Source: Hirudinaria manillensis
Taxonomy: Eukaryota > Annelida > Clitellata > Hirudinida > Hirudinidae
DNA length: 64,000 bases
Reading direction: 5' to 3'
Assembly (NCBI GenBank): GCA_034509925.1
Contig: CM067528.1
Span: 7,339,001-7,403,000 of the forward strand
Shown: piece after piece, positions 12,701 through 25,987 of the stretch
Position numbering within the stretch: the stretch's first letter is position 1
Layout of the letters: each line of letters starts with the position of its first letter
Notes under the pieces: model-generated
What the model saw: the letters and a program-made list of their open reading frames with translations, nothing else
Database searches by the model: none
Told to the model about the DNA's origin: nothing
Made by a program: the position numbers and the translations under genes

Positions 12701-15700
12701 TTATATGTACGTGATTTTTTCGAGGGAAACATCATTGATTTCAGGAAAATTATTGTTTCGCAGTTTTTCTGGTGGAAAATGACTGGTGTTCTGGATCTTC
12801 ATTCTTCTGAGAGTATCGACGTAATGATCGTTGATACTTTTATAGAGATCATTTGACTTTACTGTGTTATCCAGATTGGGGTTGTCAAACAAATTTATAG
12901 TCCTGTTTCCTTTTGCGAATTTAATATCGTCCACCGATGGATAAAGATTATCCAAACGCTTGATAAAATTTTTAGGAAATTTGTTTACTTGATTGACTCC
13001 CTCAGACCTAAATAAAAATATTTAATATGCTTCCACTCACTTGTAACGTTACTTATACGTAACAATATTACGTTTAACTAAGAATTTAATATTATTGTGG
13101 AATTGCGACATAAAATAAATCATTATGACTCGTAACCAATGGGGGTCATATTTCACAAACATAACATAAAATACAAACTTTCTTTGGCAAATATGGAAAA
13201 ACTCCAGAAAGGCGACTCTATTTTTTTCAGGCAATAAAAACCTTGTCATGATCATTGTCAGTCCAGTAAGTATGTTAAAGATACAAAACAATATCTCCAA
13301 AATTTGCAATCCAAATCGAGCAGCTAGCAAACCAAATATCCAAGTAATGCTCAGCATTATCAAGCACAAAGGAAATCTTAAGTAATTTGTTTCAATCCTC
13401 ATATGATCTTCTTTTCTCCTGAAAATAGGACTTATAGCTTGTTTTTCAGCATCATAATATTCAATAAATTCACTCAATAAAATGTAGTAAAGCAATTAAA
13501 AAAGTAATAATTGTTTGAAACCTAACCTACATCTCATGGTAATAGTTATCACAAATGAAAAAATTCCAACAAATGAAAGAAGGCATAAAAATCCGAGAAA
13601 GCACAAGTAAAACATGATTCCATTCTGCACTGGAGTTCTACAACTTAGAAGTGATAATGATGTATTATTTTCACATTTTTGCAAATTGAGACTTAAATTT
13701 ATATAATGTGGAATGTTTTATCACATGGTGCATACAAATATAAGAAATATTTCATGCATACTACAAAGATGGGTCTTCAAAGCACGTGACATCCACCAAT
13801 GTACTGATAAGAACAAGAACAAGGGGTGCACCTATTAAAAGTAACAATTTAAATTATGGAACTGGTGTGAAACATATGCTTTATATTCAAATCAAACCCC
13901 AGGCAAAGAGCATTCTTTTAAGAATAAGAAACTCCTGGAAGAAGAGGAAGTCATCAGATAGCTTTATGTGGAAGTCCATTGCTTCAACAATTTGCCAGAA
14001 ATAAGAAGAAACAGCAAAGAAGTGGAAAAGAGACATGAGAGATGCACAACCAATTGGGGAATGTTGGAGAAGTTGCCACATTGATGTCGGAATGAAGAAA
14101 GCATTCAAAAAAATTTGAGACAAGCAACTGTTCAAACTGACATGTTCATAATCATCATTTCTGTAATATCTAAATAAACACACAATTTGTCAAACATTCC
14201 AGAAATAATTCTACATTTCATTTTATAGTCACAAGTGAGAAACTATGTCCAAATTGATTTTTATTTATATATATATGATACAAATTCTATCACTAATTTA
14301 TCTGGAAGCCAAAGTTAAATCTAAAGTTTAACGTCTTATGACAATAACTCACAGAATGATTATAATTGACAGAACAGTAATCAGAAGGCAGCAGATGTTT
14401 GCTCCACATCCGATGTAACTAATGTAAGTTATGGTTTCTCCTATGCTGATGGTAGTCAGCAGTTTGTACCTCTGCAATGTATCTTTGCCTTAGAATTATT
14501 CTTAGATATATTCTCATATGTCCTAAAGCTATTACCATGGCAACAAATGCTCCAGACGATCTTATACGACACGAAATTACATGTTGGTCCTCATTGTAAT
14601 CATCATAGGGATAGGCTTGCCAATACTCATCTGCATTTTAATGCTATTGATTTACTTTTAGCTTATACATTCTAGAATTTAATATTAATGAACTTTCTAG
14701 AGATTTAACAAATCCGTCAACACATTGCGATTCACCTTGAAAATCAAATTTGCCGCATCCAAGCCGTTTGTCCTTCGATGTGAATTTAAAATAAATTTAT
14801 TTAAATACATTTAAAACTAGAAGTGATGTAACCATAACAAACCTTGAGAGAAAGAGCATATCTCTCAAAGAAATTGACAACCACTTTGTCTCTGCAAGTG
14901 GTATTGGACAAAACATCGTTCATTCCATTGAAGCAGCCAGAACATTGCGAAAAGGCCAGGATTGGACTGACGATCGAAATATTGGAAATTAATGGATCTG
15001 GAAAAGCAACTCCATTGAATAAAAGTATGGGTTCAGTGTAATTTGAATTTCTAGTTTCATCAATTTGGAAAAGTGTTGAATTTCTAAACATAGTTGCAGA
15101 AAATGTTGAATTATGACATCCAGTTATGAGTAGGTTCACAACCTATGAAAATAAATATTGTATGTAGTGGTTAATTGTGACAGGTATATGAATAAAAAAT
15201 TATTAATAAGATTGGCTTATATCAACTGGCTAATAGCATTAATCAAATACTTGTGGTCAATGATTTTCTAATTTGCTTGCTAAAACTAACAACAAATACT
15301 ATCTGTATTAACAGTTTATAACATAGAGTTCAACAATGAAAAAGTCTATCCATGATTTACCTCAATGTAATTCTGAAAGGAAAGATTAAAATTATCAGAA
15401 CTAATCACCCCCTCAGCTGAATACATTTCTGAATTGGAAGCCACAATATTTGTTGAATCAATCACGTTCCTCAAATTTTTGAAGTTGGAATTGTTTTTCA
15501 GAAGTAAAAGTGAAGCATTTGAAAGTCTGAAATTAACGAATGTAATCAATTTGGTTACTTGATTACTTAAACTTAATACTTTATTATGAGTAGTACAAGC
15601 AATGAATGTTTTAAGACGCCTAAAATACAAAATGTGAACAACTGAAATGTTTGTGTAGAACCTTTCACTTGTGTGATTTGCTTTGTTGGCAAGTTGCACA

Positions 15701-18700
15701 TTAGGTAGAGGACATTGCAGAATCTTTTCCATCAATCCAACCAACATCTTTGAAACCTTTGTGGATTAAAAAATTAACTATTGAAAAATTATTGATTTGT
15801 ATTCTTTTGGTCAAGATTCTTTAATCTTCATTCCTATACATGCAAAAATAGGTATTAATTAACTTAAAATGAAATATGCAATGAAATATTCATTGCCTCA
15901 GCTTGATTCTATTAATATTAATAATATTTATTAATCAATAAAGGAAAAGTTATGATATACTTGAATATCAAAAGAGGGCAACTCAGTGATGTATTGAATT
16001 ACATCTGTCAATTCCGAAATGAGAGCTGAACTCAAATTTAATGATTCTCCTTCCAACACAGGCAAATATTTTTTCAGTTCATTTAAAGCTAAAACATTCC
16101 AAGGCTGAAAATAGTTATTGATAATACTTTAACATTTTATTTTATCACAAAATAATGATATTCAATTAGTAATAATTTTCTCTCGGTCAAAATATATCTA
16201 TTCGGAGAATTATATAAATATTGTTAAAATAATAAAATTATTATAATTAATAAGTTAACAAATCCCATCGAAATGACGTGATCATATCATGTGACAAAAA
16301 CCTGAAACAGACGTAAAGAAATTGGTTGAAATTGATTCCATTTAAGCCAAAAAAAAACATTTAAAGCAAACCTCTGAACAATTGGAATAATTTGGAGCGT
16401 CCCACATGATGGCATCATCTTTAAAAATACACTTCCTAGTTGCCATGGCGAGGTCCCTCCAATTGCTCTGGCTGCCATAGGGACATCTTACTCTAATTAC
16501 ATCCGACTGGTTCGTAGTGGGCCACACAAACTTGCCAAAGTTGTTCATTGTTGTGTCTTGTTGACATGCTCCTGTGGTAAATTATTTTTTAAAATCATAT
16601 GATAATGAAATAAATTCTTAGTAAAATGGAAATTCTGAACATAAGTCCCACCAATAATTTGGCAGTTGCTCCCAAAATAACCAACTGGACATTGACAGTG
16701 GTAAGAATCAATTCCATCCTCACAAGAGCCCGATGCTTGGCAGGGATTTGAATCACATTCATTGATATTAATTTCACATTGATTTCCTGCAACAAGCCAA
16801 AATACAAAAACAGCAAAATATGGATAATTTAAAAATAAAGGGAGCTAAAAAAGGAAGCATAAGAGAAGTTTGGGAAATAATTTGGGATTTAATCATATCT
16901 CAACAACATCAAATGGAGAACACCAGATTGAACACAACTCAAAACATTTTGTACTGATTAGCACCAGCGTATTAATGCACTAATTAACACACAAAGTTGA
17001 GAATAAATAACCGATTACCTGCAAAGCCTCTGTTACACAGGCAAGAATAAAACCCAACTCCCTGCCTACAAGAGCCTCCATTTAAACATGGAGATGAGGA
17101 ACATGATTCCACCAAAAGCTGACATGAAGTGCCTGAAAAACCTGGCATGCAATCACATCTGAAACCTTTTCTCACCAGGTTGACACAGGTTCCTAGGGGG
17201 AAATTTAGTTTAATGATTTATTTCTATTTATTTTGCCATTTTAAACTTATGATCTTAAATTTTTGAATCAATATTTACTTATAATATTAAATATTCATTA
17301 CAATAATTTGGCAATTAATTATTTATGCTTAAACCTAAACAAATATTCCATGGTGTGTCACAAAACTTGTCATGTCATAAAATTTAGCAAAGTTTTATTG
17401 GCCTAAAAGTTATAGCTTAAAGAAAAGCTAGATATATCAAGTTTAAAATGTTGCTCTCTGAATTAAAACCCCTAACCCTATCCTTAATTGCTAATCTTAG
17501 GTCATAACCCTAGTTCTTAAAACCCTAACACTAATGCAAACCCTAATCCTAACCCAAGTGCTCACTCTAACCCTAACTCCGACATTAAACCTAACCCTAA
17601 CACTAACCCCAACCATAACCAAGGCTCTAACATTAGCCTTAGTTAGGAAATGAACAGAATGGGTCGATCGCAATCTGAATTGATCGATCATGATCAATTA
17701 GGGTTAGGGTTAGAGAGGCTTAGAGTTGCTTAGAGAGGGAACCCTACAATATGGTCATAATGTTATGGTCATATTGTTTTTAATAGGAGCTGCTTGTTGT
17801 ATGAAAACAAAATATATCTGACAATTAAGACCAAGAATGTCCAGTGAAAGACTAATAAACAGAAATTTAATAAAATCCTTTCCTTGGTTGGAGCATGGCT
17901 GTAATGAAAGGCATTCGTTGATGTCATCAGTGCAGGTCAAACCAGTAGACCAAGGATCACAGAGGCACTTGAAGGAGTTCACCCCATCCACACAGGTCGA
18001 ACCATTTGCACATGGAGAAGATAAACATTCATTGACATTCATTTCACAATTGATTCCAGAAAATCCAGAGCTACAAAGACACCTAAAGGGGATGGTATTG
18101 GTCCATTAATTATGGATATTTCCAAGAATTAAAAATTACATACAAATTTGCCTTAATTAGCAAGAATAACTTATAATAAGTTATAAATAAGCAATAAGTT
18201 GTTCTTGATAATTAATTGCAATCATTTCAATATCTATAAAAGTTTGTCAGGGTTTCGTAACTTGGATGGACTCAGCCTAAGAATACTATCCTAATAATAA
18301 TATACTCAGCCTAATGATGCTCTATCTGAAAGTACCATAACCTTAAACAATATTTATTAAGTCATCAAATGAATAAATGAATCTATTTATTGTAAATAAC
18401 ACATTACTTGTATTCATTAACTAGATTTATACAAAGAGCTCCAAAAAGACAGGGATTTGAATCACATTCATTTATCTCAGCAGCACATTGAAATCCCTCA
18501 TATCCAGGCCTGCATAAACAGACAAAACCATCCAAACTGTTAATGCACCTTCCACCATTTTTGCATGGAGATGATCTGTAATTAAAGTGAAGACTAATTG
18601 ATTTTCATTTACATTTATTTGTATAATATTTTACGTGCGCGATGTAATCCCAAGGGGATGTAAAGGCACGGCAAAATTAATTTAAAATAATTTAATCCAT

Positions 18701-21700
18701 TAAACTGTTGAGTTGTTTCATTTCAAGGGAATAATAACCAGGCAGAGCGGGACCTATCTTATCAAATTCAGAAAAGTTCAAAATACCCGCAAGAGTTTGA
18801 AATAATTTCACATCTGATTCCAGTTCGATTTTCTGGACATGCACAAATGAATCCACCTTCCAACGTATTTGTACAGTTTCCAGCAATGCATGGATTGGAC
18901 TGACACCTATCTAATCTGACATCACAGATGGATCCAACATATCCAGGTGTACAGGAACAATTGAACCCATTGTTGAGATCTTGACAAATTCCTTGGTTTC
19001 TACAAGGCCTAAATTGGAAGACATAAAATAAGTGATACTGTCCTCTTTTATAACTGAGTCAAAATAAAATTAATTTTGTTACTTTTAAATTATTTTATTT
19101 AAGATTCTATTCATACATATTGCCATTTGTCTGTTGTCAATCTACCACAGATATATTACTTAATTAATGGGAAATGATCTTAATTATTGCTTATTTGATA
19201 AATAATTAATAATGATTAATATATCTGAATCACCTAGATAGACATTCATCTATGTTAGATTCACATCTCTGTCCAGTAAATCCAGGAGAGCACAGACAAG
19301 CATAGGGCAAAGAAGCTGAGGTTGCAAAGTCACTTCTACATGTTCCATTGTTCAAACAAGGCATCAAAGAACAAGGATTAAAGAACTCTGAACATCTTGG
19401 ACCAGTTTGGTTTGGCAAGCAAAGACAAATGAAGCTTGCTAAATTTTGGACGCAAGTCGATCCAAAAGCGCATTGGTTTGCTTCGCATGAATTCATGTTC
19501 GTTTGGCACCTATTGCCTGAATAAGAACTGGGGCACAAACATTCGAATGAGTTTATTCTGTTCATGCAACTACCCCCATTTAGACAAGGTGAACTGGAAC
19601 ATTCATCAATTTCTGAGTAGCAATCTGTTCCTGTGAAGCCTGCCTGACATTGACATGAGTAGCTGTTTATTAGCCTGAAAATTTGAGCTAGTCATTTATT
19701 TAACCCTATAATGATAGCACTACTCAATTTTTACTATAGCCTTATTGTGTCAATTCACTGATAAATACAGACATTGCATTTAAGACATCTCCTCCTCTTT
19801 CTGCAGAATATTGTATGAAGATTCTATCCAGTTGTGATGATGGCAAGAAATTGATTTGCACTCCTAATAAATAGCAAGCAGCACCATTTTTGCAAACACC
19901 TTGAGCACAGAAATTAAAATTCTGACAGTTGCTTCCAAAAAGATCTTTTAGACATAAGCACCTTCAAGTATGAATACAAACATAGTATCTCAATATTAAA
20001 TAACTCCATATTATTTTAATTACCTGTAGGTAATGTCGCTGAGATTCAAACATGATCCTGAATTTAAGCAAGGATCGAGGGAACAGGGATCAAATCTTTC
20101 GCACAGATTTCCAAAATATCCCTTGCCACATAAACAATAGAATCCATTGTGGCTAGTATTTTTGCAGGTTCCATTGTTGGAACATAAACTGTTTTGTTGA
20201 GATGTTAAATCCAGGCATGGGTTATATTTTTCACAATCAACTCCGTAATATGCCTTAGGGCAGGAACATCTATAAACTTTATCACCTCTACTCTCGCAGG
20301 CACCTCCATTCAGGCAAGGATTAAGAGAACAAGCATCAAAATTCTCACAATTCGCTCCTATGAAACCGTGAGCACATTTACAAGTAAAACTGTTGGGTGA
20401 CGAAGTTGCATTAATGCATGTTCCAAAGTTCAAACAAGGTTGAACATGACATGGATCAACCATGTAACAATTCCAACCATAGTAACCAGGCAGGCAATTG
20501 CAGATAAGAGAAGAGTTAGAAATACTTTTGCAAGTGGAATTATAGTAACAAGGATTGGAAATACAAGGATCGAAATGTTCACACCTTGATCCGTAATAAC
20601 CAAATCTGCATTGGCATTCAATTCCTCCGGCAATTATTCTACATGTTGCCGAATTCAAGCACGGGGAACTCCTGCAAGGATCAAAGTCAGTGCATTGTGG
20701 TCCATAAAAATTTTCTCCACATTTGCAAGAAAATCTCCCATCGTTCGAAATGTTCGTACAAATCCCTTGATTGGTACATGGGGAAGAGAAACACCCGTTT
20801 AATAAAGAGCACCTCCCACCATAAAATCCATTCCTACAAAGGCATACGTACGACTCCGTAAAATTATCAAATGCCACATTTGCTGAAGTATCTACGACAT
20901 TAGCGAGACACCTTCCCTCGTTCAAACAAGGATTTAACAAGCAAACATTGAAGTACTGGCAGTTGTATCCAAAATATCCACTTCCACATTGACAAGTGTA
21001 ATTAAAGCTTTTAAGAATGAAAGAGGCATTTGGGTTAGACAATAATAGGCTTTGACAAGTGGCATTGTTGGCACAAGGGCTACTTTTGCAGGGATCAACT
21101 ATTTGGCACCTTTCTCCGTAATACCCATCTTTGCATAAACATATGAATTTCGTATTTCCTAAATTTTGACACGTAGCCCCGTTAACGCACGGATTGTTGA
21201 AGCACGAGTTATAGATACTACAGTCCTCCCCATACCATCCCAAAGTGCACAAGCAATTGAAAATCCCATCTCCCAATGGATTACACAAGCCATTAATGCA
21301 CGGTTTCAGTAAAGAACAGGAGTCTATTTGACGGCATTGAGACCCAAAAAATCCTAGTAACGTCATTAAATGTAATCAATCAAAAAACGCAACGGAAATT
21401 TTCTATAAATATTCCAGATAATTCTAATTCTTGGGGTTTATAGTTACCTGGTCTGCATAGACATTGAAATTTTCCATTTTCTTCATTTATACATGTTCCA
21501 CCATTGCCACAAACCAACAAGTTGTCATTGAGGCAAGGATTGTACCATTCACAGTTCTTCCTTTGATAGCCAAATGGACATCCACAACTATAGGTAGTCC
21601 CAGTATTTTGACAAGTTCCGTTATTTAAGCAAGGATTTGACCAACATGCGTAGAAAAGTTCACACTTATCCCCAGTGAAGCCAGAAGGGCATTTGCAAGT

Positions 21701-23995
21701 GTAAGACATATTTGATGATGTTTCCTTTGTGATAGAATTACAAATGCCACCATTAAAGCATGGATTAGTTAAACATGGATCATAAATCTGGCACAAGTCT
21801 CCATAAAATCCTGTCTTACAGGAACAAAAGAATGACAATTCAAGGGAATTTCCAGAAGTTCTGTAAGAAATGCATGTTGCGCCATTTAAGCAAGTCCCTA
21901 TCTTGAGGCAAGGATCAATGTTAGAACAGTTTTTTCCAACATAAGGAATAGCGCAGAGACAGATGTAGTCACTAAAAGTTATCGATTTTGGTGCATTACT
22001 AAAGTAATTTGTGCTGGTTCTGTTGGTCAGACACATCCCGTGATTTTCGCAAGGAAGAACCGAAATACAAGAATCAATTATTTGACATAGAGATCCCAAA
22101 TAACTCTCAGAACATTGACAGAGAAATGAGTCTTCGGAAGCATAACAAGTACCACCGTTATAACATGGATAACTGGAACAAGCTGTTAATAAAGTGAGTA
22201 ATTAGAGTACATCTTAAGATCTAAAAGTTCACTCACCAAAATTCTTGGTAAAAAATCTTTTTTCTTCAGATAATGGACAAGCATAATTTGAAAAAGTTGG
22301 AAGTGAGCTTGCAATATGCAATGTATATAATGTAGCCTCATGCAATGAGGTTATTCTTTCACACATCACATCAGTTATCCTATCAAAATAGTGGCTGATT
22401 ATGTCATCATTCAGAATTCTTCCTTGTGGCAAAACTTCTTTTATCAACCATTTAAGTGATGCATTTGGAGTGAAATTAAGAGACAAATAAATAATATTGT
22501 ATCTGGTTTGAGGCTGGGTGGTCACATTCAACCAGCATATTATTGCACTATTGAAAGTAATATTTAAAACCACAATGTCTTTTGGGGCTGAAAAGCAATT
22601 TTTTCCACTCTGACAAAATCCAAAGAAATAGACATGTTAATATACATTTAAAAAGGAATGCTAAGAAGGTTCAACCTTCACTTCTATAAGCAGAAAATAC
22701 GCCGTCCTATATTGCAACCACAACATACTAAGGTTTAATTTACATATTTAAAAGCACATTTAGTAAAAGTATTGTATTTTTATGCTGACCTTCACATGAG
22801 CTCACATTGAATCTGATGCTGATATTGGAGGTCAATGGTGGAGAGCACGAAGGATTGAATGCTTGGATTGTGGCGTCAAAAAAAGAATTAGGGATTGGGG
22901 AATCATGATTGAAGAATATTTCTCCACTGCTAGAATTGATTGCAAACCAGTCGTTCTTGTCTAGTGTTTGCACTTTTCCATTCGTTGTGGTATAATTAAT
23001 CAGAATTATTCGAAATTCAATGATGGCATTATAATTATTCGAACTGTAGGCTATAGAGTCGTTGTCAAAAGCGTGCAATCTGACTACGAAGCGATTTCCA
23101 GCGTTCTGCTTATCTGAGATTCCCACAGTATCTAAACCTGTCACGAACTGAGGAGAAAACTTATTTTGTTGTGATACTTCAACCGTCACAGGTGCAGAAT
23201 AGGACACTCCTCCACTAGTTGCTATAGCAACTAAATTGTAAATAGTACCGATCCCAGCATTTATTTCGGCACTCGTAATTATTGTGCCTTGGAAGCGGTC
23301 TATTTTGAAATTTGATTGCAGATCATTTATCAAGAAATACGTGAATAGAGATGATGAAGCGGAGCATTGCTGTCTTGATGTGCAAGCAGTCACTTTTCCG
23401 ACCCATAAATTCGAAGAAGCACCTTGGAATATGCGGAAAAAATATGATGAGTTGCTAAAGACGATCTCTTGAGCAACTGGAAATGGATAAATAATTCAAA
23501 CTTATAGCGCTTCACTTTTGACGACATTAAATCACAAGTGTAAAAAAAAATGTTATCAGGAATTCCAAAAGAATCTATTTCCCATCAATTTCTGGTTTTT
23601 GGTGAATGCCATCATCCATTCACAAGATATAAGATTTGAACTTATATTTATTTATTTATTTATAAATCTGAATTATAAATAACTGGTGATCAGCTCGAGT
23701 TATTTTGCCAGCGGTCAATTCAACTGCTCCTTCCTCTAGATAAGCAATGACAATTTTAAATATACGCACAGATAATCTATTTCTATCAGATTTCATGAAA
23801 ATCCAAATTGTTTTTTTTTTCTTTATTTCAAAGGAATACAATGAATGGTTATAAAGAGTTAATTGAAGTAACACCTAATTTCTAATATTACTAAATGATA
23901 TCACAAACCCAAAAAAGTTTCAAATTTACAAACTCGCCTGTTGAATAGATCGTCGATAATAATAATGTTAAAAGCATATTAACAAATAAATACAT
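12701..23995 (-). CDS. Adhesion GPCR with cadherin-like, FN3-like and ~29 EGF domains
   Basis: Giant adhesion-class receptor of about 2298 aa. Coding exons: 23995-23938, 23476-22790, 22587-22237, 22182-21448, 21353-20024, 19961-19773, 19674-19234, 19008-18787, 18576-18408, 18082-17883, 17192-17019, 16786-16652, 16571-16372, 16104-15961, 15756-15662, 15526-15361, 15142-14843, 14772-14736, 14630-14536, 14471-14353, 14169-13898, 13831-13765, 13691-13527, 13418-13179, 13007-12701. Order: signal peptide ([18 protein letters not shown]), two cadherin-like repeats (about 20-245), FN3-like (250-365), about 29 EGF modules (366-1563), HormR (1564-1630), GAIN with a degenerate GPS (to about 1909), seven membrane helices (about 1915-2190; [33 protein letters not shown]), and a ~105-residue cytoplasmic tail. 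Oddities: a GC donor after exon 1, a one-base insertion in the ninth exon (about 18538-18545), a GA donor after 17883, and a donor at 19773 chosen mainly by phase. Flamingo/CELSR-like in spirit but without laminin G. The ligand is unknown. Confidence 0.9.
17468..17716. repeat. Degenerate interstitial telomere-like repeats (CCCTAA then TTAGGG)
   Basis: An intron of the adhesion GPCR contains about 150 bases rich in CCCTAA and one-base variants (17468-17620), then GGGTTAGGGTTAG on the opposite strand sense at 17701-17713. The two tracts face each other around ~75 bases that include GATCGATCATGATC. This is the TTAGGG motif used by most animals, in mutated form. Confidence 0.85.
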
Positions 23996-25199
23996 ATTTG
24001 TGTATAAAGTAAATTAAATATTCGACAAATATTCAGCGAGGGACGTTCACGAGTTCTTATCAGATTTTTGTTGGCTTTTGTCCAAGTTGTGCAAAATCGA
24101 TTGGCGCTCATTGGCAGCGAATTGTAAGTCTAGGCCATTCTTTTACATTTGTAAATTACTCGAATTTACTGTATTTCATTCACCACAGTTCTTATTATTA
24201 TGTCCTCTATAGATGGATCATTTAAAGTACTTAACAATTAAAAAAAAATCTGAAAACCACAATTTAGGTTGTCTTACTAACTTTACCTATTTTCTCGATC
24301 TTGGTTTGTTGAATGCCAAATAATTAACATTCTTAGTTTTTTGGAGCATTAGTGCAAAAGTTTGACTACTTATTGACTGTGTAGCTAAACGTAATGATGG
24401 AGAAAATGATAGGTTCTTGGCACGCTGAGTGATTTAGAAATACAACTTTGTCAAAAAACAAAAAACCAAACAGGGAAGGATTGAAGTACTAATTGGTCCG
24501 GAGTTTGCAATTCTCCCCGGAGCGAAGACGGCACTACTTCGTGGCAGGACTCGGGGAATATCTTGGTTTTATGATTGTTTGTCAGCTGATGAAGAAACTT
24601 TATAGATAAATTGAATTTAAATCTTTTAACTCCTCGGCTAAACCCGGGCTAATTTTAAACCCCGGGGCCATGGCCAGGGGTGAAAAGAAGGGGTTTGAGC
24701 TGGGTTTAGGGTCTCCTGTCGATTACTAATGACGATACAATAAAATTGCCCACATCCTCGAAATTCTGAACTTCCCCAAAACTCTGAAATGTTCTTCATT
24801 CAATGATATAATCTGAAAGAAAACCTGATCCTGCACCATAGGGGCTTAAGTTTACTTAATTACAAGAGTTACATTTTAGTTAAAATTGTGAGGCCGAACA
24901 ATCACATAGGTTTATAATTTACACTTTGCAAATCTGGGAATACATCTTGGAAAGAATAATCTGAATCATTATATACTGCGATAAGAAACTCAATTAAAAG
25001 ACATTGTAATGATGTTGTGGTAGAACTGGATAAACGATTAAATTAGTACACAGTTAATTAAATTACCTATATTTAATTGAATGTATTAATTCGGAAAGTG
25101 AATTTGGCAAGTGGCCGCTTAGAGTTTATTTGCGTCGGCCGGCCTGTGTGTTCTTCATAACAAAAAGGTTGGATCGGTGGGGGTTGTGATGGTGACAGA
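23996..25199. other. Divergent intergenic region between adhesion GPCR and CUT gene
   Basis: Head-to-head spacer holding two promoters. No coding exon was recognised. A GC-rich patch at 24490-24560 and another at about 24640-24715 (AACCCGGGCTAATTTTAAAC, CCCCGGGGCCATGGCC) stand out from the AT-rich background and may be transposon relics or CpG-like promoter sequence. CGTCGGCCGGCC at about 25132 lies 70 bases before the CUT gene start. Confidence 0.4.
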
Positions 25200-25987
25200 A
25201 TGAGCCTAGTTGAAGGGGAGGATGAAATGGACATTTCGGAGGATGAGTTATTGGATTACGATGGATTTCCCGATCTTGGAGTGACTTATGCAGAACTCAC
25301 CCCATTGGAACCATTGGCAGAGTACGAGAATGATGCATTGTATCGAGTCACTTGCGATAGTAGTCTCGACGGTTATCATGATTGCAACAGCTTGGAATAT
25401 ATCCCGCCATTGACTCCTGTTCTACCAGATTGCGACGACGTTAAGTCGCAGGTTCATAATTCTTCCATCCTAATCCTTTCTCTTCTAGATTGCAAGAATA
25501 ACTTTGCTCTCATCGATGGCGACAGCAAACGTCTTCATGCGCCAGGCCTCAAACAGATTGAAAATCAATGCTTGCAATCCAATGAAACTTGCCCATCCCC
25601 ATCTCATTCTGATAAAGTTGTTGATTGGTCTGATCTTGAGCTGGATACCAGAGATGTAGCTGAAAGGGTAAAGATAAATGCAAATAACTTTTTCAAGTTT
25701 GTAGATTTTTACAGATATAGCTCATAACCAATATGGATATTACATGTTTGATACAATTTTGTGTGGCACACATCTCAATCATAACTTCCAGGTCACCAAT
25801 GAGCTGAAACGTCTCAATATATCTCAAGTTTTGTTTGCCCAAAAAATTCTTGGTCGAAGCCAGGGAACCCTTAGTGATCTCTTGAGGAATCCAAAGCCGT
25901 GGTCAAAGATGAAGTCAGGGAGGGAAACGTTTGGAAGGATGTTGAAGTGGCTTCAAGAATCTGACTCAGAAAGGCTTTCCATACTGT
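25200..25987 (+). CDS. ONECUT-like CUT-domain transcription factor (no homeodomain found)
   Basis: Nuclear DNA-binding protein of the ONECUT/HNF6 type. Coding exons 25200-25667 (156 codons) and 25792-25987. The N-terminal part is acidic and contains VTYAELTPLEPL, matching the ONECUT signature around TLTPLQPL. The CUT domain starts at LDTRDVAERV (about residue 148) and runs on from the second exon with LFAQKILGRSQGTLSDLLRN, PKPWSKMKSGRETF and MLKWLQE, very close to vertebrate ONECUT. The second exon ends CTG T|GTATGT. A matching-phase exon at 26784 would read CKVKFKQLS, aligning with the CKRKEQ that follows CUT in ONECUT1, but that frame stops at 26836 unless it is spliced at 26809. No homeodomain was found downstream. 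Either the homeodomain exon is far away, past genes on the other strand, or the protein is CUT-only. Confidence 0.82.

Noticed and set aside
17497-17697. 66-codon minus-strand open frame of repeated Val/Arg (RVRVGV...)
   Set aside because: Translation of the telomere-like repeat, not a protein.
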